In this document: positions 1 to 10,587 of the stretch, one piece after another
Layout: each line of letters starts with the position of its first letter
Position numbering within the stretch: the first letter of the stretch is position 1
NCBI GenBank assembly: GCA_001936135.1
Contig: CP012810.1
Span: 62,001 to 126,000 of the forward strand
Length of the DNA: 64,000 nt
Reading direction: 5' to 3'
Source of the DNA: Saccharomycopsis fibuligera x Saccharomycopsis cf. fibuligera
Taxonomy: Eukaryota > Ascomycota > Saccharomycetes > Ascoideales > Saccharomycopsidaceae
Made by a program: the position numbers and the translations under genes
Notes under the pieces: generated by a model
Seen by the model: only the letters and a program-made list of their open reading frames with translations
Databases searched by the model: none
What the model was told of the DNA's origin: nothing

Positions 1-881
1 TGAGCGCTCCTGAGGGTATTGTTGATCCTGAAGAAGAAGCACAAAAATATAAGCAAACATGTCAAGCTTTGAGACATGCTGATTTGAACAACGATTATCA
101 AAATAGTCTGGGGATTTTTGGATACAATGCCACTGTGGACATTCAGTTCTTCTTCAGAAACTCCAGAACGGCTTCTTTGCAAAGCTTCATGTCATTTACC
201 AAGAAGTTTTTGCCAAACTTGAAGGGCACTTTTTTCATTTTTCACAAACTCATTCTCCATGAAACCATATTGATTGGTCTTTTGGTACATTCTGTGGCTG
301 ATGGAATTGCATTTGGAACATCTGCGCTTGTTGAAAATAATAATCTCAAAGTTCTCGTGTTTTTGTCTTGCATCATTCATAAATTTCCTGCATCATTCGC
401 TTTGGGTGGTGCCCTTCTGGAAAAATATCATCGTTTGTATTTAACCTCAGAAAACATCAATACCCCAGCATTCAACTCTAATTTCAATCCAAACATCAAT
501 AATGATGACAATCTTCCGCGGAACGCAGATGAAACACATAAAGTTATTACTGCAAACATTGACCATATCGTCAAGACCGAAGTACTATTGTTTTCAATAA
601 GTGCGTCAGTTTCAGCTATTGTGACTTACTTATTTGCTGGTATCTTTGTTAGCTCCACGCATATTTACAATTTTGTTGGTGCATTATTACTATTTAGTGG
701 TGGAAGTTTCTTATATGTTGCGGTTCATCTTTTCAACGATGCGAATGCACATCATAACTCAAATTTAGAATCTGAGAATGATGAAACAGTGATGGTTGAA
801 GGTGATAAACGTCCTGACTTGGCCTTGACAATTTGGGGCATGACTGTTCCTCTTTTGGTTGGCTTGTTTTTAAAGGATTAA
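1..881 (+). CDS. ZIP-family metal transporter, ATX2-like (5' partial)
   Basis: The frame is open from base 3, so the N-terminus lies outside the window; at least 292 residues are visible. The protein is a multi-span membrane protein. Visible ZIP signatures are HSVADG (near base 290), typical of the metal-binding TM IV, and a following HKFPASFALG, typical of TM V. A hydrophilic His/Asn/Asp-rich loop lies between TM pairs, and a GG-containing helix precedes a C-terminal tail ending in a TM. Yeast Atx2, the nearest named relative by architecture, is a Golgi Mn2+ transporter; other ZIPs carry Zn2+ or Fe2+. Family assignment is firm, the exact orthologue and metal are inferred. The gene is convergent with the phospholipase B gene. 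Confidence 0.8.
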   Translation, partial: SAPEGIVDPEEEAQKYKQTCQALRHADLNNDYQNSLGIFGYNATVDIQFFFRNSRTASLQSFMSFTKKFLPNLKGTFFIFHKLILHETILIGLLVHSVADGIAFGTSALVENNNLKVLVFLSCIIHKFPASFALGGALLEKYHRLYLTSENINTPAFNSNFNPNINNDDNLPRNADETHKVITANIDHIVKTEVLLFSISASVSAIVTYLFAGIFVSSTHIYNFVGALLLFSGGSFLYVAVHLFNDANAHHNSNLESENDETVMVEGDKRPDLALTIWGMTVPLLVGLFLKD

Positions 882-1303
882 GTCTACAAACTGTTTTACG
901 TAAATACCTTTGGCTTTTGTGATTGAAACCGCTGTTAAACACTATTTAAATACTACATTTTTTGCTTTTTAATAGTTAATGATGGCAGTTGATATTTGTT
1001 TTACTCAAAAATTTTTGTTTAATTTTTTTTTATTTTTGTGTAATTTTTCTTTGGGGATAACTAACTGGTATGTGAATACATATTTCAAGTCTTTTTTTTT
1101 TCTTGAGTATAAAAAGTTGAAGAATTGTGTTAAAATAAATTGGTAGTAATATTTCTATAAGCTAAAAAAGGAGAAAAATTTGAAAAAAGATTTTGAAAAT
1201 GACATATTAATACAGAACTGAATTTGTAAAGAAAACAAAATAAATGAACGGGAAAAACATTTTAAGATAAGAAAAAAAAGTGTCGAAGTTTCGATATGAT
1301 GAA
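882..1303. other. intergenic, convergent 3' ends
   Basis: AT-rich spacer between two convergent genes with runs of T and A, as expected for yeast 3' UTR/polyadenylation signals. No gene or RNA is seen. Confidence 0.6.
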
Positions 1304-3073
1304 TCATTTTCCATTCCAACAATAGTCCTTAAAGCACGACTTACAAAAATCACTTTGTTCAACATTAGCTCTTTCCTGTGATCTTCTGACAATTGCGCAT
1401 CCCACACAACCACTCCAGGTACTATCTTCGGTCAAATTGCCTCTAGAAGCAGTTTCAAAACCGTTTTTGATTATGCTGTTTCTTTCCGTATCCGTGTATT
1501 TCAATTTTAAAGTTGATGTGTTGGAAGCATATGAGTGTTGTGCGTTACCAATGAAAACAACCAATGGAGGAATATTACTCAATTCCGTCGAATTTGTACT
1601 ATCGCACCCAAAAAACACCGGTCTTTGTGAAAAGTTATTTTTGACAAACCCTTCTGCTGAAGGAACGTATGGGAATGCATAATTTGTTCCCACTTCTTTA
1701 AACTGTCGACTATAAGTGTTTGCTAGTGAAGAACCATTGGGCCAGTTATAGGTTGTGTCGGCACTATTGTCAAATGCAAAAATCACATCAACATTTCTAG
1801 CAGGCTGTACTAAAGGTAACAATGGAACATTTTGCAAATCCAAACCACCGTCAACAAGTGGCAATTTGTCACTAGTTTTGATTAGGTTTTCCTTAGTATA
1901 TTGAGAATTGTAAAATGGGTTTGGATTGAATAAAGAAGAATCCTGGTAAGATTTTTCAAGGCTGGTCAACTTATGGCTTATTAATGCATACAACAATTTC
2001 ACTTTTTTCACTGTACCCTTTAAATCATCGATCATTGAACTGAAAAGCGCTGAGGAGGTTCCCATAATGAAACCAGCATTGTCATAACCAGCAACACATT
2101 TTCCACTATTTTTTGGCTGTCCATTATTAAGGTCTGTGCCAAGATATTTTATATCAAGAAAAGTGTTTGCTGCTTTATCCCAAGATCCGAATTCGAATGG
2201 AGTAGATTCGAAAACCGTTGAATTGTCCCATTTTAAGTAACTGCCGAATCTCAAATCAGCAACAGAAATAGGAAGCGGCATTCTCCCTTCTTGGAATACA
2301 GGAACATCTCTCAATCCAGACCAGGTCGTTGCGAGTCCATATTGGCTATTTTTCGAGAAAAATTGTCTTGATAGCGCACGGCCCCAAATGTCTATAAATG
2401 TGGCTTGGAATTTTGCGTCAAGCTTCTCTTTGACTTCATTAAGAAAGCTTTTCCACACTATATACGTCTTAATCAAATTGAGTCCTCCTAAATCATATAT
2501 TGGATATTTTAAGTTCCAAAGCTTGGTGTTTTTATTTTTGTCGGCCATTATTTTTGTCACTGAAGTCCAGTTGTTCATAGCAAGAGTGCCTACTAACCAG
2601 TTACCTCCGGATAATCCGGCCAAGTATGTAGTTGATTCAAGCAATCCTCCTAAACCGTGCTTACTTGCACCTTCAGTCGTGTTATCCATTGCGGATAGTT
2701 GACCAGCACCTGCAAGCATAGCTCTATAGCCTCCACCAGAGAAAGCTAAACCAATTTTGATTGTGGTGCTGGAGTTGTAGGAAGTGCTGTTTTTGTCATT
2801 ATTGTTACCCAGTAAGTGGCTGAATTCAGTGTCATTAAGCTTTGCAGTGTATTTTAAAAACTTCTTGAGGTTTTCACTGGTAACTTGGTCCCTTTTTTTT
2901 AACCACAGTTCTTCCTTGGGACTTAATCCATCTGCTTCTCTGATTAACCCAGAGCTCCCTAGAGAAGGACAATTGATCGATCCTGGGGCGTAGTCATCTG
3001 TTGGAGAGATGGCAAGAACCGATTGATGAGAGAAAAGAAGCACGAAAAATAAAAGTTTTAGTGGATCTATCAT
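1304..3073 (-). CDS. PLB1: Secreted phospholipase B / lysophospholipase
   Basis: 589 aa. Phospholipase B removes both fatty acyl chains from glycerophospholipids and lysophospholipids at or outside the cell surface. Residues 1-21 form a signal peptide. The catalytic dyad of the cPLA2/PLB fold is present: Ser155 in GLSGGNW and Asp408 in LPLVDGG. The oxyanion motif SGGGYRAM is at residues 112-119 with the conserved Arg117. Many N-x-S/T sites suggest heavy N-glycosylation. The C-terminus ends in a Cys-rich tail (CxxC plus FCKSCF) without a hydrophobic GPI signal, so the enzyme is probably secreted, as Candida Plb1/Plb2 are and unlike the GPI-anchored S. cerevisiae enzymes. The symbol is a family name; which paralogue it is cannot be told. 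Confidence 0.9.
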   Translation of the reverse strand: MIDPLKLLFFVLLFSHQSVLAISPTDDYAPGSINCPSLGSSGLIREADGLSPKEELWLKKRDQVTSENLKKFLKYTAKLNDTEFSHLLGNNNDKNSTSYNSSTTIKIGLAFSGGGYRAMLAGAGQLSAMDNTTEGASKHGLGGLLESTTYLAGLSGGNWLVGTLAMNNWTSVTKIMADKNKNTKLWNLKYPIYDLGGLNLIKTYIVWKSFLNEVKEKLDAKFQATFIDIWGRALSRQFFSKNSQYGLATTWSGLRDVPVFQEGRMPLPISVADLRFGSYLKWDNSTVFESTPFEFGSWDKAANTFLDIKYLGTDLNNGQPKNSGKCVAGYDNAGFIMGTSSALFSSMIDDLKGTVKKVKLLYALISHKLTSLEKSYQDSSLFNPNPFYNSQYTKENLIKTSDKLPLVDGGLDLQNVPLLPLVQPARNVDVIFAFDNSADTTYNWPNGSSLANTYSRQFKEVGTNYAFPYVPSAEGFVKNNFSQRPVFFGCDSTNSTELSNIPPLVVFIGNAQHSYASNTSTLKLKYTDTERNSIIKNGFETASRGNLTEDSTWSGCVGCAIVRRSQERANVEQSDFCKSCFKDYCWNGK

Positions 3074-5259
3074 TGGTAAATATGTACTAATAGTTTATAT
3101 CTTTTGGGGTAAGTAAAGAAGTTGAAAATATTTGCCGAAAACAGTGGAAATAGCAGGTATTATATTTCAATATCAAAAACATCCACAGGCTTTACTGCTC
3201 CTTTCAATTGGGAATAGCCTTGTGCACTCATTAAAAAAATAATTATTAAACTCACATGAAACAAAGAGAGGCAATAGCAGTTTGTCATTATAAATCTGAG
3301 GAATTGATGTATTTAAGTAATAGTCTTGTGAACAACAACAGTGCTGTGAGCATGAGACATACTAGCGGTGATAAGCAGATTGGACGCTCCTTCATGTTGG
3401 ATGCGCCGATCGCTGGTACTGCACGGTGTGTTTTTTAATATGAAAAAAATTGAAATGCGCTCCGGTATGTCTGGTATTGTTATTACCGCCAAAATTAAAC
3501 CAGGCTCAAAAGAAGGCTTTTGACCATTTGGAAAACGCCTGGAAAAAGCAAAATGTTTCGTTTTGAAAAAAAAAAAAAAAAAATATTCGCGTTGACAGCC
3601 CTCCTTTAAAATTGGGTCTCCACGTGGGCGTTGCATTGTTTATTAGCTGTTGACCTGCAACTATGCAGAGAGATTTGTATGTCGTAATTTGGTAATTAAC
3701 GCAAAATTTGTGTACACGTTCATCATAGCCATTGTATAGATGGCAACAAGTAATGATTGATGTATTCTTCAAAGTTAGACACTTGAGTAAACCCCGACTA
3801 GTGAATTTATACTAATATTATGTGGTGTCAAGAGACCTGACCGTAAATTGTCAGCGCCTTCGATTACTTACAACTGGCTGCTAAAGTACTGAGAAATAGT
3901 TTATCAAAGAATTCATAGGTTAATGGTGATTGGTATTGTTACTAGCATATCTTTTCCTTTTCTCTATATTGCTGCTTTGTAAAAATAGCAAAATATTCTA
4001 TTTGTTATGCACAGCTTGAGATAAAACCTCACAGTTAAACTTTTTTTTTTTTTTTTTTTTTTTTTTGCATTTAAGTCCTAGTGACTAACCAAAAGCTTTC
4101 CCTAAAGTTTTGAATATATATATCGTTGATGCATACTAGGAAGTGGTCTTCTCTCAACGGAATATTTTTATGGTCCAATGTTACTTGTAATTAAATACAA
4201 ATTTATTGGATTAATCTTTGCATGAAAAACGCATAGGAACCCCCTTTAAAAAACGTGGTTCTCTTGAAATAAGTGCAGATGTTGAAATGACTACCTTAAT
4301 GCTGTGTTGAGTACTGGCCATTTCTGTAGTATTTTACAGCGTTAATTTGATTCTATCTATGCATATGAAAATATGGAAAGTCGGCCGCTAGGCCAAAATT
4401 TTTGAGATTATTCTACAATACCTGAAAGGTCCAAAATTAAGTTACAAAAACTGTAAACCTTTTCACTGTTTCCAATTTTTCACATTTAGTCTGCTTTGCT
4501 TGTGTTTGATATTCCACTGTGATTTCCCGCTAAGTAACTGCTTTTACAAGCAGTTATAGCTGCACAAGCCCCGTGGGCTTTAAAATAAATAGTGATAATG
4601 AAAGTCACAGCACTAAGGGTAGCGGACTATTGATATTTCTTCGAGACTACTTACACAAATCTCTAAAGTTCGCTTCATGGAAACGCTTCTGTATCAAATT
4701 GTTTGTTGAGCAACACTGCAGGCCATGCATGTCAACGTACGCAAAAAAGCAGCCACCATGCACTGTTAGTGTGTTTCTAGAGGCTTATGCAGGCGACGAA
4801 AACTGTGTAAAATAAAAAGGACGATAAGCCGCTTTTTTGAGCTAATACCGTCCTTACACACAGAAAATTACAGCCTTTGTGTATAGGAAGCAGTGGCGCA
4901 TCTAAAGTCTGATTTTGAGGTATTGGAATCATCTTGAAACAGCTTTGTGAAACCACTCTTGTTGGTACAATTAATAAAAATCTCGGCGACCGTTGGATCC
5001 TCCTTAGTGTGGTTTTTTTTTTTCTAAAAAAAAAAATCGGAAAACTGTGGCTCCAAGGTGACAATAGATCATTTAACTACTGTGGCTCATATCTTCTCTT
5101 GGAAACTATGCCAAAAGAAGATAAGACGCTAGATAGCAGCAAAGTTCAAATAATATTAGATCTATGTAAAAATAAAATTCCCGATAGTTTGTAAGGAAGC
5201 AGATAATATACAACAAATTCAATAATAAAAACATAATAAAAAGAATTTTATTCGTAAAA
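3074..5259. other. 2.2-kb intergenic region upstream of PLB
   Basis: No convincing gene. It contains the long phospholipase B promoter and the 3' flank of the UNC93-like gene. Homopolymer runs include an A17 near 3568 and a T26 at 4041. Short open frames inside (for example 4573-4815 and 4934-5194) start only at GTG/TTG and resemble nothing. Confidence 0.55.
4041..4066. repeat. T26 homopolymer
   Basis: Uninterrupted run of 26 T in the intergenic region, probably a nucleosome-excluding poly(dA:dT) tract. Confidence 0.9.
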
Positions 5260-6630
5260 CTAAACGACCTTTTCCTCTTTGGTAGCCTCCCGGTCATCAC
5301 TATCAGGATCTGTTTCAATAGAAACAACGCCAATCTCCTGTGAGTCATCCTTCTTAATGTTAAAAATGATGTAAGAAGCTGGAACCACAGCAGCGTAGAA
5401 AACACCCACCGACACCGCAAGGTTTGTCATATCACTGTCGTTGACACTACCAACAACAAAGGCAAAACATTGACCAAGGGACTCTAAAGAACGAATGATG
5501 GCAGAACAATATGGAACCTCATCGGACTCAAAGTCATACGCTCCAATAACCCAATAAACCCAGTTGAAAATCAATTCAGTACCAATTTTGAAAAGCTGGA
5601 ATGGGATGTAAGATCTGGCGAAACGGCTATTTCCACTCCAATCAATGTTTTCTTCTGGATGCAAATCAAACTGCTTTTGCATAATCAAACTGTAAATAAA
5701 AAAACCAGTCATTAAAGTCAAGGCAACAATCCATGACCCTTTAACTCTAAGGTGTCTCTTGACAAACTTGACATCAAGCAATGAACCAATTACAATATCA
5801 GTAGCTCCAGTGATAAGGGCAGTAAGTAAAGAGTTTAATGAACGAGCTCTGACACTAAAATGGTGAGTAATGTAGTTGGATTGCCAAGTATTGAACCAAA
5901 CCACCGCCAAGAATAATGGGGCCAAAAACACAATTTCTTTTCTTTTCAAAACTCTCAAAAATACTTTGAGCTCATCTTTCAATGGTCTTTTGATCACATT
6001 AGAGCGAAGCTTGGTACCATCTGAACGAATAATTTTCTCTGGTGGAGATAAAAGAAAAGATATTGGCAAACCAAGGCATTGGATAGCTAAAAGAACCTTG
6101 TAAGTGTTTAAGCTTACTTTCCCACTTTTGTTGTCTTTGATATTCAAAGCAACCGAAATGGCGCCAGCAATGAGTCCACCAAGCTTGTTAAGACCTTGCC
6201 AAATACCAATGAATAAACCTCTCTTATGTTCTTCTGGATAAAGAATAGCAACGGTAGCTTCACCGGTCCAGAATGCAGAAGCACTAATACCACAAAGCAC
6301 CGCACCTGCAATAATTAAAGCTTGAGACCCGTCCAAAGAGTTTTTGTATAACCCAGCAGACCAAAATACGTAGCCAATAGTCCCAACACTGATAACATAT
6401 TTAACGCTCCAACGGTTGGTCAAGATTCCAAAAAGCGGTGAAAAGAAGAACATGATGCCAAAGAGCACAGAGTTACCAATGTTGGCAGTTTTGACAGTTT
6501 GCAAACCACCAGCACCCAATCCGCTAATAGCTGACCAGATGCCTGGTTGCGTAAAAGACAAAAGCCCAATGATGAAGGCTTGAAAAAGCGTAGCGCGGTA
6601 AAATTTGGCGAAAGATGAAGGTTGGGCCAT
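5260..6630 (-). CDS. UNC93-like (DUF895) major-facilitator membrane protein
   Basis: 456 aa, starting at ATG and strongly hydrophobic with about 10-12 predicted TM helices. The N-terminal half has the MFS/UNC93 pattern: TQPGIWSAISGLGAGG in TM1, then TANIGNSVLFGIMFFFSPLFGILTNR across TM2, and later an FWTGEATVAILYPEEHKRG loop. The C-terminal 30 residues are hydrophilic and acidic (SIETDPDSDDREATKEEK), probably cytosolic. Fungal members are mostly uncharacterised plasma-membrane or vacuolar transporters, and the substrate is unknown. The gene is divergent from the beta-glucosidase gene. TATA and AGGGG elements lie just upstream. Confidence 0.8.
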   Translation of the reverse strand: MAQPSSFAKFYRATLFQAFIIGLLSFTQPGIWSAISGLGAGGLQTVKTANIGNSVLFGIMFFFSPLFGILTNRWSVKYVISVGTIGYVFWSAGLYKNSLDGSQALIIAGAVLCGISASAFWTGEATVAILYPEEHKRGLFIGIWQGLNKLGGLIAGAISVALNIKDNKSGKVSLNTYKVLLAIQCLGLPISFLLSPPEKIIRSDGTKLRSNVIKRPLKDELKVFLRVLKRKEIVFLAPLFLAVVWFNTWQSNYITHHFSVRARSLNSLLTALITGATDIVIGSLLDVKFVKRHLRVKGSWIVALTLMTGFFIYSLIMQKQFDLHPEENIDWSGNSRFARSYIPFQLFKIGTELIFNWVYWVIGAYDFESDEVPYCSAIIRSLESLGQCFAFVVGSVNDSDMTNLAVSVGVFYAAVVPASYIIFNIKKDDSQEIGVVSIETDPDSDDREATKEEKVV

Positions 6631-7055
6631 ATTGAAGTTTGTTAATGTTTCTAACTGATGGATGAGCTACAATAGAGGATATCTGCTAGTGAAAAAAGGG
6701 ATATTGTGAGGGGTTTTTATACAGATAAATTACGAGAGTTAATTATACCAATGACTTATCGGCCAATAATGGCAGCAAAAGCGAGGTTAATGTCTAAGTT
6801 CTGCAATGTTATAGGAAAAGTTGTCGCATTGGGTGCAGCCACAGTCTCCACAGCGCGCTACTTCATTTTCACCAGCACAGGTGACATCGCATGCAGGCAT
6901 TGATTATCTAACTGTCAACAGACTATCGCACTGTTTAAGGCCGTGTTCTTTTTGATCGCTCCCGGATAAATCATTACAAGAACAGCTTTTGCCGCCTACA
7001 ATCGCACTTCTTCTCACTTGATTAGTCTTATATTTATCACATAATAAACGCCTAA
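6631..7055. other. divergent promoter, UNC93-like / beta-glucosidase
   Basis: 425-bp shared upstream region. Besides the TATA/AGGGG pair near 6715, a TATATTTA stretch near 7029 lies about 27 nt before the beta-glucosidase ATG. A 65-codon frame at 6706-6903 has no recognisable features and is not called. Confidence 0.5.
6709..6721 (-). promoter_or_regulatory. TATA box next to an AGGGG stress element
   Basis: On the minus strand TATAAAAA (6714-6721) directly abuts CCCCT (6709-6713), 79-93 nt upstream of the ATG of the UNC93-like gene. AGGGG/CCCCT is the core of Msn2/4-type stress response elements. Function is inferred from the motif alone. Confidence 0.5.
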
Positions 7056-9608
7056 ATGCCCACATATCCTAACATTGAGCTAAGCGATGAAAAATTGAGC
7101 CAGATTGACGACCTTGTCGACTGCTTAAGCCTCGAAGAGAAAGCACGTCTTATCAGCGGTATTGATTTCTGGCACACTTTTGCCATTCACGATGTTGACC
7201 GCAACATTGACCTCCCATCCATCAGACTTTCAGATGGCCCAAATGGGCTCAGAGGTACTAGGTTCTATAACAGTGTCCCTAGTGCTTGTTTTCCCAATGG
7301 TACTTCATTGGGATCCACATTTAACAAAGAGCTATTGTACGAAGCCGGTAAGTTGATGGGCAAAGAAGCAAAACATAAAGGTGCTCATGTCATTCTTGGC
7401 CCAACTGTCAACATTCAAAGAGGACCGAATGGTGGTAGAGGATTTGAAAGTTTTAGTGAAGATCCCACTGCGTCCGGCTTGGCTGCTAGTGAAATCATCA
7501 AAGGGATTCAGTCTGAAGATATTATTGCCACAATTAAACACTTTGTTTGTAATGACTTTGAAGACCAAAGAAGAACCGTTAATGCAATTGTTTCTGAAAG
7601 AGCTTTGAGAGAGGTATACCTCAAACCATTTCAATTGGCTCTAAAGCATGCTAATCCATACTCTATTATGACATCTTATAACAAGGTCAACAATGTTCAT
7701 GCTTCCCAAAACTATCATTTGCTTACTGAGATTCTCCGTAATGAATGGAACTATCAAGGCACCACAATAAGTGACTGGTTTGGCACTTACAACTTGCACG
7801 AATCAATTTCCAATGGCCTTGACCTTGAAATGCCGGGGCAACCAAAAATTAGAAATGCTAGTAGCGTTGCTGATGCTATCGTCACCAAAGAAATCAAGCA
7901 AACTGACTTGGACGAAAGAGTGAAGAATGTGGTCAAGTTGGTGGAGAGGGCAAAAGGTTCTGGTATTCCAGAAAACGCGCCTGAGAAGGATTCGAACAAT
8001 AACGCGGAAACTTCGAAATTTTTAAGAAAATTGGCTGCTGAGGGTATTGTGTTGCTCAAAAACAAAGACAGTGTCTTGCCATTGCAAGAAACTGATTCTA
8101 TTGCCGTGATTGGTCCTAATGCCAAGTATGCCTCTGTCTCTGGTGGTGGCTCTGCCTCTTTGAATCCATACTATACCACTACTGCCTACAATAGTATTGC
8201 CGAAAAATATGGCAAACAACCACCATACACCGTTGGTGCTTATGCCCATAAAAATTTACCACCATTGGACAACATTTTGACAAACCCTAGAACAGGAAAA
8301 CCGGGTTTTAACATTAAGTACTATTACAATTTGCAAGACGCTATCTTTAACAAGGATAACCATTTTCATGAAGACGACTTGAACGACTATTGGGTCACTT
8401 TGTTTGATTTCACTGTTCCACAAAAAGACGAATACTACGCTGTGGTTGAAGGTGATTTAATTCCTGAAGAATCTGGCCTTTACGATTTTGGTTTGTTGGT
8501 TAGTGGTACCGGCCAGCTCTTTATTAACGGTAAGTTGCTTATTGACAATAAGACACATCAAGTCCCAGGAGAAACATTCTTTGGTTCTGGTAGTAGAGAA
8601 GAAATTGGTTCAATTAGCCTTCTCAAGGGAACCAAGTATAAACTCAGAATTGAATTTGGTAGTGGTGTTACTTCTACACTTACCAAATATTCTGCTGGAT
8701 CGGGCGGTGCGTTTGGGTTTGGTGCTGCTCTTAGAATTGATGAGGAAACTGAAATTCAACATGCAGTAGAAATTGCTAAAAGTGTGGACAAACCAATAGT
8801 GGTTATTGGCTTGAACAAGGATTGGGAATCCGAAGGGTTTGACAGAAAAGATTTGAATTACCCAGGGAAAACTAATGCTTTAGTGCAAGCTGTTGCCAAA
8901 GCTAATCCAAACACGATTGTGGTGAACCAAAGCGGTACACCAGTTGAAATTCCGTGGATTGATAGTGTCAAAGGTTTGGTCCAAAGCTGGTTTAACGGTA
9001 TTGAGCAAGGTAATGCTTTAGCTGACGTGCTATTTGGTGATGTCAATCCAAGTGGTAAACTTTCTTTAACCTTCCCAAAAAAATTTGAAGACAATCCTGC
9101 ATATTTAAATTTCAGTTCTGACTTTGGTGATTCTATTTATGGCGAGGACATTTTTGTTGGATACAAGTATTATGAAAAAGTTGGAAAAGACGTGTTGTTC
9201 CCGTTTGGATTTGGGTTGTCATACACTGAATTTAAGTTCACCAACTTGGCCATTAATGCTAACTTGAAAAAGAGACAAGCTATTGTTAACTTAGACGTGA
9301 CTAATGTTGGTTCAGTTGCTGGAGCTGAAGTTGTTCAAGTTTATGTTCTGGACAGTACTGACAATGGTATTAGAAAACCACTCAAGGAGCTTAGAGATTT
9401 TACTAAAATTTTCCTTGAAGCAGGTGAACAACAACAAGTCGAGATAACCTTAGACTTGAAAGAAGCATTTGCCCACTGGGATAACAACAAGACAAAATGG
9501 GCTGTTGACAAAGGTACATACACTATTTCCGTGGGTAACAGTTCCGATAACATTCTCTTAAGCTCCAAAATTGAGGTCAACAAAGGGTTTTCATGGTTAG
9601 GGTTGTAA
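7056..9608 (+). CDS. Beta-glucosidase, GH3 with PA14 domain
   Basis: 850 aa, ATG start. GH3 retaining glycosidase that releases glucose from beta-glucosides such as cellobiose. The N-terminal TIM barrel carries the nucleophile Asp240 in TISDWFGT and the substrate-binding KHFVCNDFEDQRR segment. The barrel is followed by the alpha/beta sandwich domain. A PA14 domain is inserted around residues 400-560 (GLYDFGLLVSGTGQLFINGK), as in Kluyveromyces marxianus BglA, where it restricts substrate length. A fibronectin III-like domain ends the protein. No signal peptide is seen, so the enzyme is likely intracellular and dependent on a beta-glucoside transporter. Codon 765 is the only in-frame CTG noticed. 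Confidence 0.93.
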   Translation: MPTYPNIELSDEKLSQIDDLVDCLSLEEKARLISGIDFWHTFAIHDVDRNIDLPSIRLSDGPNGLRGTRFYNSVPSACFPNGTSLGSTFNKELLYEAGKLMGKEAKHKGAHVILGPTVNIQRGPNGGRGFESFSEDPTASGLAASEIIKGIQSEDIIATIKHFVCNDFEDQRRTVNAIVSERALREVYLKPFQLALKHANPYSIMTSYNKVNNVHASQNYHLLTEILRNEWNYQGTTISDWFGTYNLHESISNGLDLEMPGQPKIRNASSVADAIVTKEIKQTDLDERVKNVVKLVERAKGSGIPENAPEKDSNNNAETSKFLRKLAAEGIVLLKNKDSVLPLQETDSIAVIGPNAKYASVSGGGSASLNPYYTTTAYNSIAEKYGKQPPYTVGAYAHKNLPPLDNILTNPRTGKPGFNIKYYYNLQDAIFNKDNHFHEDDLNDYWVTLFDFTVPQKDEYYAVVEGDLIPEESGLYDFGLLVSGTGQLFINGKLLIDNKTHQVPGETFFGSGSREEIGSISLLKGTKYKLRIEFGSGVTSTLTKYSAGSGGAFGFGAALRIDEETEIQHAVEIAKSVDKPIVVIGLNKDWESEGFDRKDLNYPGKTNALVQAVAKANPNTIVVNQSGTPVEIPWIDSVKGLVQSWFNGIEQGNALADVLFGDVNPSGKLSLTFPKKFEDNPAYLNFSSDFGDSIYGEDIFVGYKYYEKVGKDVLFPFGFGLSYTEFKFTNLAINANLKKRQAIVNLDVTNVGSVAGAEVVQVYVLDSTDNGIRKPLKELRDFTKIFLEAGEQQQVEITLDLKEAFAHWDNNKTKWAVDKGTYTISVGNSSDNILLSSKIEVNKGFSWLGL

Positions 9609-9726
9609 GAATGATAGTATTGATATAGAAAAGTTAAATGCTGAATTTTTTTTGTTTTTTTTTATATTGATAGAATACTATACAATAATATACGAACAAA
9701 AAACTATTTCTTAAATACTTTTCAAC

Positions 9727-10587
9727 TCACCAATCGTGTCTGTCAGTGGAAACAATAACGTCTTTCCATTTTTCCATACGATCCAAGTTTCCTTGAGCGT
9801 AGTTCTTAATACTATCAATAGAATCAGCACCAAAAGTGACAATAGCAGGCACTTCTTTTTCAAAACTTCCTCTCTTGTGGGCCAAGTCCACCAAGTGGTT
9901 ACTGAGAAGTTGAGGATCACCAGTTTGCTTTTGATCATATACTGAAGTAAATTGTTTAGCTGCTTGTCTAGCATCTTCATAATCTGGAATATGAGCAGGG
10001 AAAACACTTGGGTCTGTGTTTTTGTTAGCGGAAGTCAAGAATGTAGTTCTGAATACACCTGGCTCAATAAGCACAGAACGAATGCCTAAACCTGATACTT
10101 CATTGTCAAGAGTAACACTCAAGTTTTGTAATGCTGCTTTGGAAGAATCATATGGACCAACACATGGAACTGTGTCGTAACCGGATCGACTACCAATATT
10201 GATAATGAGCCCAGACTTCTTTGAACGCAAATGAGGTAAAAATGCAGTGGCCACTTTAATTGGGCCAAAAACATTAGTAACAAATTGCTTTTCAAGCAAA
10301 TCAGCTCCGACTTCTTCAAGACTGCCAAACTGGCCATATCCAGCATTATTGACAATCACATCCACTGGACCATGTTCTTTGAGGATCTCCTCAATCCTGG
10401 ATTTAACGTCTGCGGAAGAAGCGTTGATGTCAAAGTCAACCGGCACGGCGCCTTTGGATTTCAAGTCAGTGAGTTTGGATGAGTTTCTGCTAGCAGCAAT
10501 GACTTTATCTCCGTTAGCTAAGGCAGTGAGAACCAAAGTAGCGCCAATGCCAGAAGATGCACCAGTAATGAACCAAGTAAGAGCCAT
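9727..10587 (-). CDS. Short-chain dehydrogenase/reductase (tandem copy 1)
   Basis: 286 aa, classical SDR. The N-terminal Rossmann motif is TGASSGIG at residues 8-15, NNAG follows near residue 87, and the catalytic triad comprises Ser in NIGSRSGYD and Tyr/Lys in YDSSK. AASRNSSKL after beta-2 (a basic residue in place of the usual Asp) suggests NADP(H) preference. EPGVFRT is the conserved post-catalytic segment. The substrate is unknown; fungal relatives are annotated as 1-acyl-DHAP reductase-like or carbonyl reductases. It is one of two adjacent same-strand paralogues that are alignable over their full length. Its promoter has a TATA box and duplicated AGGGGG. Confidence 0.9.
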   Translation of the reverse strand: MALTWFITGASSGIGATLVLTALANGDKVIAASRNSSKLTDLKSKGAVPVDFDINASSADVKSRIEEILKEHGPVDVIVNNAGYGQFGSLEEVGADLLEKQFVTNVFGPIKVATAFLPHLRSKKSGLIINIGSRSGYDTVPCVGPYDSSKAALQNLSVTLDNEVSGLGIRSVLIEPGVFRTTFLTSANKNTDPSVFPAHIPDYEDARQAAKQFTSVYDQKQTGDPQLLSNHLVDLAHKRGSFEKEVPAIVTFGADSIDSIKNYAQGNLDRMEKWKDVIVSTDRHDW

